From contig BMAT01004221.1 of the NCBI GenBank assembly GCA_019649035.1, positions 157,760-181,182 on the forward strand: a DNA stretch of 23,423 nucleotides, in the 5' to 3' direction. Source of the stretch: Elysia marginata. Its lineage: Eukaryota > Mollusca > Gastropoda > Plakobranchidae. Positions 21,301 to 23,423 of the stretch are shown here, in pieces; position 1 is the stretch's first letter, and each line of letters opens with the position of its first letter. The notes beneath the pieces are model-generated. The model did no database searches. It saw nothing but the letters and a program-made list of their open reading frames with translations, and was not told the DNA's origin. The translations under genes were made by a program, and so were the position numbers.

Positions 21301-21633
21301 AAAAAGCTTTTTTGATTCTCTTATAAGGCTTTTAATCGGCTTTTTAAAAATTTTCACATTTCTTAATTTCAATTTTTTTTTCACAATAAGAAAGTTTTGT
21401 GCGAGTGTCACACAAATAAATTTTTCTTTTCGAAAGTCATTTTTAGTGATGGCTCTATAGGGACTTATAATATTAAAATATTATACGAAATAAGGAATTT
21501 TTAAATATAAAGATAACATTGTAAGCAAGCCTCGCAAACCTCTGTATTCCTGCGCAAACCTCTTAAGCTCCTCGGCAAAAAGTTCCAACACTTTCTTCAC
21601 CAAGTCTTGCCCAATTATGTTAGCAACTTGTAG
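12220..21633 (-). CDS. EXOC3: Exocyst complex component 3 (Sec6), 3' part, 9 exons, 5' end outside window
   Basis: In coding order the exons are 21633-21540, 20988-20918, 19249-19074, 18008-17931, 16566-16414, 15480-15375, 14200-14117, 12889-12797 and 12303-12220. They total 939 nt, encode 312 residues plus TGA, and every phase joins cleanly. The translation follows vertebrate EXOC3 colinearly: LQVANIIGQDLVKKVLEL (human LQVAAQISEDLKTKVLVL), YFVHYMIANANNC (YVQYMIAIINNC), LEEVFRDL (LEEVFLDL), IVVEYVKALLSRKLSF (VVVEYLRAVMQKRISF), KYPDIRMEQLVNFILCRGD (KYPDIRDDHIGALLAVRGD). This is the C-terminal part of the Sec6 helical rod (CATCHR fold). Exocyst tethers secretory vesicles to the plasma membrane before SNARE fusion. 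The human protein is about 750 residues, so roughly 60% lies beyond 21633. No disabling mutation is seen. Confidence 0.95.
12797..12889 (-). CDS. EXOC3: EXOC3 penultimate exon
   Basis: The acceptor is tttgtgaag and the donor is CGGCAG|gtctgt. It encodes GFAQKYPDIRMEQLVNFILC and RGDISRSDARQ, matching human SKYPDIRDDHIGALLAVRGD and ASRDMKQ. Strong match. Confidence 0.95.
13212..13246. repeat. 17-bp direct repeat
   Basis: TAGTGGATTTAAGGCGC occurs twice, at 13212-13228 and 13230-13246, inside an EXOC3 intron. A related sequence is near 1475. Confidence 0.85.
13870..14084 (-). repeat. tRNA-derived SINE in an EXOC3 intron
   Basis: The minus strand from 14084 has an A box (TGGTCTAGTGGT, plus-strand 14067-14078) and a B box (GGTTCAAGTCC, 14037-14027), correctly spaced for a tRNA-like pol III promoter. 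A roughly 160-bp body follows (CAGGCAATAAATGAGCACCC and onward). There is no complete cloverleaf, so this is a SINE head, not a tRNA gene. Its 5' edge is about 32 bp downstream of the donor of the EXOC3 exon at 14117. Confidence 0.68.
14117..14200 (-). CDS. EXOC3: EXOC3 internal exon
   Basis: The acceptor is tttctaccag and the donor is ATG|gtaagt. It encodes 28 residues from DVSKFDVLPAMAEGLKLKDS to SLEIM, aligned with human DVDGYCDTIVAVAEVIKLTD and the following LYLEV. Confidence 0.93.
14346..14470 (+). repeat. Host repeat R, copy without the MITE
   Basis: It matches 10743-10968 on both sides of the foldback MITE but lacks the MITE: GAGCACTGGATATT continues directly into ACTATCTTTATTTTGCC. 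It serves as a natural empty-site comparison. Confidence 0.8.
14673..15141. mobile_element. pogo/Tigger-like non-autonomous element, P3
   Basis: The inverted ends are GTGGACCCTGGTTGTAAC (left) and CAGTGGACCTCGATTGTAAC (right, read inward), flanked by TA. Internally, sequences of the kind GTTATAACCAAGG and TTTGTTACGCCCGAGG repeat the end motif, a common feature of these elements. Length about 470 bp. No transposase frame is seen. It lies in the EXOC3 intron between the exons at 15375 and 14200. Confidence 0.7.
15375..15480 (-). CDS. EXOC3: EXOC3 internal exon
   Basis: The acceptor is accatcgcag and the donor is CTG|gtaggg. It encodes KLSFKNYEERKISAEKICAE and then AEQMKLQFQEMSPKL, aligned with human RISFRSPEERKEGAEKMVRE and AEQLRFLFRKL. 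Confidence 0.94.
15755..16249. mobile_element. TTAA-bounded inverted-repeat element, T3
   Basis: The ends are TTAACTCTTTACCTCCTGAC and, inward from the right, TTAACTCTGTACCTACTTTT. Length 495 bp. It contains a cluster of TCTAGA-type motifs (15836-15955). The inverted repeat is short and imperfect, so this is less certain than T1 and T2. Confidence 0.55.
16414..16566 (-). CDS. EXOC3: EXOC3 internal exon
   Basis: The acceptor is tactctcag and the donor is TCCAG|gtcaga; the exon is 153 nt. It encodes MSHSNGVETIIATWDDYHKD through RIVVEYVKALLS, equivalent to human SNAVDIICVTVEDYFNDF through VVVEYLRAVMQ. The 419-bp repeat ends only about 23 bp upstream of this exon. Confidence 0.95.
16590..17005 (+). 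mobile_element. 419-bp inverted-repeat DNA element, copy 2
   Basis: It begins TGCATTCTGTCCAAATGAGT and aligns in reverse orientation with 2327-2745 through AGGCCTAGTTT, CACCTGGTTCAT, GTATGGTTGCTGAGGCCT and ATAACTTCATACAGAA. The far end (GACTTAACTCAATCC) is a decayed version of the terminal repeat. The intact end lies about 23 bp upstream of the acceptor side of the EXOC3 exon at 16566. Confidence 0.77.
17006..17930 (-). other. Rest of the EXOC3 intron between exons at 17931 and 16566
   Basis: It contains a TCTAGA run (17083-17099), a GA-rich stretch (17335-17355) and a CT-rich stretch (17652-17715). Long minus-strand frames here are compositional and do not join the EXOC3 phases. Confidence 0.5.
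17931..18008 (-). CDS. EXOC3: EXOC3 internal exon
   Basis: The 78-nt exon has acceptor gtcatcag and donor GCCTG|gtaagt. It encodes CDVILEEVFRDLQENKCLNE and LFTRA, matching human LLEEVFLDLEQHLNELMTK. It is split at both ends by the TG/N codon phase seen in its neighbours. Confidence 0.93.
18059..18497 (-). mobile_element. pogo/Tigger-like non-autonomous element, copy P2, in an EXOC3 intron
   Basis: Reverse-orientation copy of P1 (6345-6788). The 5' end on the minus strand reads CAGTGGAAGTCTTATCATTT and the other end reads inward as CAGAGGAAAACCTCTAAAAT. It matches P1 along its length despite substitutions, so both are old copies. It lies about 50 bp upstream of the EXOC3 exon at 18008. Confidence 0.75.
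18802..19004. mobile_element. TTAA-bounded inverted-repeat element, T4
   Basis: The ends are TTAATCCTAGGAACCCTGAG and, inward from the right, TTAACCCTATGAACCCTACT. Length 203 bp. An internal direct repeat (TACCAGCGAGTAGGGT at 18937 and TACCAGTGAGTAGGGT at 18977) forms part of the right end. It lies about 70 bp downstream of the donor of the EXOC3 exon at 19074. Confidence 0.6.
19074..19249 (-). CDS. EXOC3: EXOC3 internal exon with acidic insert
   Basis: The acceptor is ctttcccag and the donor is TATTG|gtaaga. It encodes IANANNCLAFGEYMKELRKR, then YVKNEYEDEAEVDEDGEEG, then RRDPFQQLTDRFLVLAKY. The acidic run occupies the place where human EXOC3 has a less acidic linker after KRKYLKNEVEEG. Confidence 0.95.
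19792..20110. repeat. Diverged tandem duplication, period about 200 bp
   Basis: AAATTTCACTTAGAGTACAG followed by TGACCAAGCC at 19792 recurs as AAATTTCAACTAGAACAGAG followed by TGACCGAGCC at 19992. Weaker similarity continues through a CTTTGATTTTG-like and a CGCCAGTGCGTAT-like block. It lies inside the EXOC3 intron 19250-20917, where I see no exon. Confidence 0.6.
20918..20988 (-). CDS. EXOC3: EXOC3 internal exon
   Basis: The 71-nt exon lies between acceptor cttttccag and donor ATG|gtgaga. It completes a Val codon and then encodes ELQAFDERHQADRHIPQYFV and HYM, matching the human stretch that ends in YVQYM. Confidence 0.93.
21540..21633 (-). CDS. EXOC3: EXOC3 internal exon (first one in window)
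   Basis: It begins after a pyrimidine-rich acceptor (ctaccgcacag) and encodes LQVANIIGQDLVKKVLELF through RFAQEYR plus one base. The donor is AGAG|gtttgc, which is weak, but it gives the right phase and an alignment without gaps to human EXOC3 across the junction. A foldback MITE lies 36 bp upstream of its acceptor edge. Confidence 0.88.
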
Positions 21634-21669
21634 CTGTGCGGTAGAACAAAGAACGAAATCGATTTTAGA

Positions 21670-21786
21670 ATTGGGAATCAGATTAGAGTGCAAATTATTG
21701 ATCTCGCTGGCAAAAACTCCTCCCCCTTTGAAGTCAATTGCTTGCGGGCAAGAATGATAGTTTTGTGCTCTATTTTCATCCCCAAT
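21670..21786 (+). mobile_element. Foldback MITE, copy 3, beside an EXOC3 splice acceptor
   Basis: A 117-bp copy with ends ATTGGGAATCAGATTAGAGT and ATTGGGGATGAAAATAGAGC (right end read inward), sharing AAGTCAATTGCTTGCGGGCA with the other copies. Only about 36 bp separate it from the first base of the EXOC3 exon at 21633. Confidence 0.86.
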
Positions 21787-22211
21787 AGTATTTAAGAGAG
21801 AAAAATTTAGCTTTAAAGTTTATTTTATCAGTAACCCTCTGGAAGTGCAACAAATTAAATGGTCATATGTCTATATATTTCCGACGTTACTGATTTGAAT
21901 ATTTCCTCGATTTGAACTATATTGAGATTATCAATGTTATCCTCCTTTTGTAATGTCTATGATAATTCAGTTTTCTGATATCTCAAAGTTAAATTTTTTC
22001 CCATACAGTTGGAAATCTTTACACCCTCACTTGGAATAATAAGAAGGTTAATTGAAGAAAAAAAAAGGAGGGGGTACAAGGCAAATTTAGTGCGACAGTT
22101 CCTATAAGACTCTTTAAAAAAAAGCAAATAAGGATAGGTACATTGGAAGTATTACAGTCCTAACTTATTATAACCAAATTCTAGCAATTAGGTAAAAACA
22201 ATGCAGCTGAC

Positions 22212-22654
22212 TACAGTCAACACTGCTTAAGTCGATTTCCAGGGGACATAACTACTAAGATCGACTTAAGTGAAAAATCGAGTTAAGTAATAGCTGGGTT
22301 ATCTCCCTTGATTAAAAATTTGAGCATAAGGGCTTCATCTGTACAATTTTCCACGAGTATTTGCTGTTTATTATTTTAATTTTTCTCTCATTTTAATTAA
22401 AAAATATTCATTAAAATACGTAATTTAAATTTTATTAAGGAACAACGTAATTAACAGTAAAATCATATAATATTATGAATTACAAAAGAATTACAGTACG
22501 GTAATTTGTCGATTAGTTCAATTTCTCGCATAAGTGTCAGGGCTGTTAATTCCCTGCCTGCCATGATTAAAGTTTAAACTCAGGAAGCTCTACTTGAAGT
22601 TGTAGGTCTCCTATTGTCTTCGTAGGCTAGATGGTAGATTAGATCGACACTGTA
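22212..22654. mobile_element. Possible pogo-like element, P4
   Basis: The left end, TACAGTCAACACTGCTTAAG followed by TCGATTTCC, resembles the terminal repeat of the 419-bp family. The proposed right end reads inward as TACAGTGTCGATCTAATC. The inverted match is weak. Length (about 440 bp) fits P1-P3. Confidence 0.35.
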
Positions 22655-23330
22655 GTGCAGCTCAAGATAATTTAATTCTGACGGGATGTTTCTGTGCCTG
22701 CTGTTTTCAGTCAAGTGGCGATATGATATTCTTTAGATCTAGCTCTCTCAACATTACAATGACTAATCTCTGTGATAGGATCTAGCATGATTACTCTCGC
22801 ACTAACCTCTCATTCTTTCAGTTTCACTTCAGTATCATTTTGGGGAGAATCCCGGAGATGGGATGGGAGCGGGGAGGGGCTTCTATCAGTCAGATTCAAT
22901 CATGTAAGGCATAACGCATCTGGAACACAGAGCGTGTGCCCCATAATTATGATAATACACGAGATCAGTCATATTGCGATTAACAATAATGCAGTGTGAT
23001 AAGGATAGAGATCGCACATTCCTCCAGAATCACACCCACATACACAGGCCAGATGGCTCCAGCTGTGCGGCGCATGCTGGGCCACTAATCCTGGCATGTC
23101 AAGCCTAGATTGTTCATAGTGAGAGAGGGGTGGGAGGGAGGAAGCTTTGACCAGTCAGACAGAAAGAGACGTGTTGTCTAGACACTTTGTTTACTTAATT
23201 ATCCTATTCTTATGGGTTACGCATAGCCACACCTGTAGACCTTTCAACACTGTCGATTACAAAGACTGGTGTAAGAGTGTGGTTTTAGGGATTTATTTTC
23301 TCCTGCTTTCAAGGTTGTTTAACGTCTCCT

Positions 23331-23423
23331 ATGGTTCTTGGGAATTCTTATACGGTGACTTGGGTCGGGTTATTGTCTTTCGAGGTTCTCTTGGAAGCTT
23401 TATACGGTGATGGGTCTGGTGTA
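23331..23423 (+). repeat. Direct repeat, period 52 bp, running off the window
   Basis: TATACGGTGA occurs at 23349 and 23401, with similar context on both sides (GGTTCTTGGGAATTCT / GGTTCTCTTGGAAGCTT before and TGGGTC after). At least two units are visible; the array may continue beyond the edge. Confidence 0.65.

Larger units (their letters stand above)
21787..23423 (-). other. Presumed EXOC3 intron, right part of window
   Basis: The next upstream EXOC3 exon (human equivalent ending near IVFQMFEQN) was looked for on the minus strand and not found, so this intron appears longer than 1.7 kb. Plus-strand frames at 22772-22999 and 23147-23410 have no recognisable domain. Confidence 0.55.

Noticed and set aside
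22772..23410. Two plus-strand frames of 75 and 87 residues in the right part
   Set aside because: No domain, no splice context, and they lie in what should be an EXOC3 intron on the other strand.
1..23423. Undescribed multi-gene system, CRISPR array, virus-derived genes
   Set aside because: Only two conserved eukaryotic genes and non-coding repeats are supported; no reverse transcriptase, transposase, capsid or spaced-repeat array was recognised on either strand.

Overview
This is animal nuclear DNA: AT-rich, dense in interspersed repeats, and carrying two protein-coding genes built from short exons with GT-AG introns. The abundant TCTAGA/AGATCT simple repeat, the intron sizes, the tRNA-derived SINEs and the two protein sequences suggest a mollusc, most likely a heterobranch-type gastropod. 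That taxonomic placement is an inference; the window contains no ribosomal or mitochondrial marker that would settle it.

Layout. Positions 1-3995 hold no gene I can support, but contain a CORE-SINE-like element (300-507), a TTAA-bounded inverted-repeat element (1702-1961), a 419-bp inverted-repeat element (2327-2745) and a TCTAGA-rich stretch with a local tandem duplication (3281-3453). A complete plus-strand gene, BLOC1S5 (Muted), occupies 3996-7874 in five exons whose splice phases all fit and which encode 156 residues. Positions 7875-12219 lie between the 3' ends of two convergent genes and hold mobile-element copies. The second gene, EXOC3 (exocyst subunit Sec6), is on the minus strand. 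Its last nine exons lie between 21633 and 12220 and encode 312 residues, roughly the C-terminal 40% of the protein. Its 5' portion is outside the window, to the right. Positions 21634-23423 look like intron of that gene.

The genes together. BLOC1S5 is part of BLOC-1, which sorts cargo to lysosome-related organelles. EXOC3 is a core exocyst subunit that tethers secretory vesicles to the plasma membrane. Both act in membrane trafficking, but they are not known partners, and their tail-to-tail arrangement is probably incidental.

The most informative content beyond the genes is a collection of non-autonomous DNA transposons that can be read directly: a three-copy foldback MITE, four TTAA-bounded elements of piggyBac type, pogo/Tigger-like elements, and a two-copy 419-bp family. 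One foldback insertion can be compared with a related repeat copy that lacks it. Several elements sit within 20-70 bp of EXOC3 splice sites. I found no new multi-gene system, CRISPR array, operon or RNA gene.
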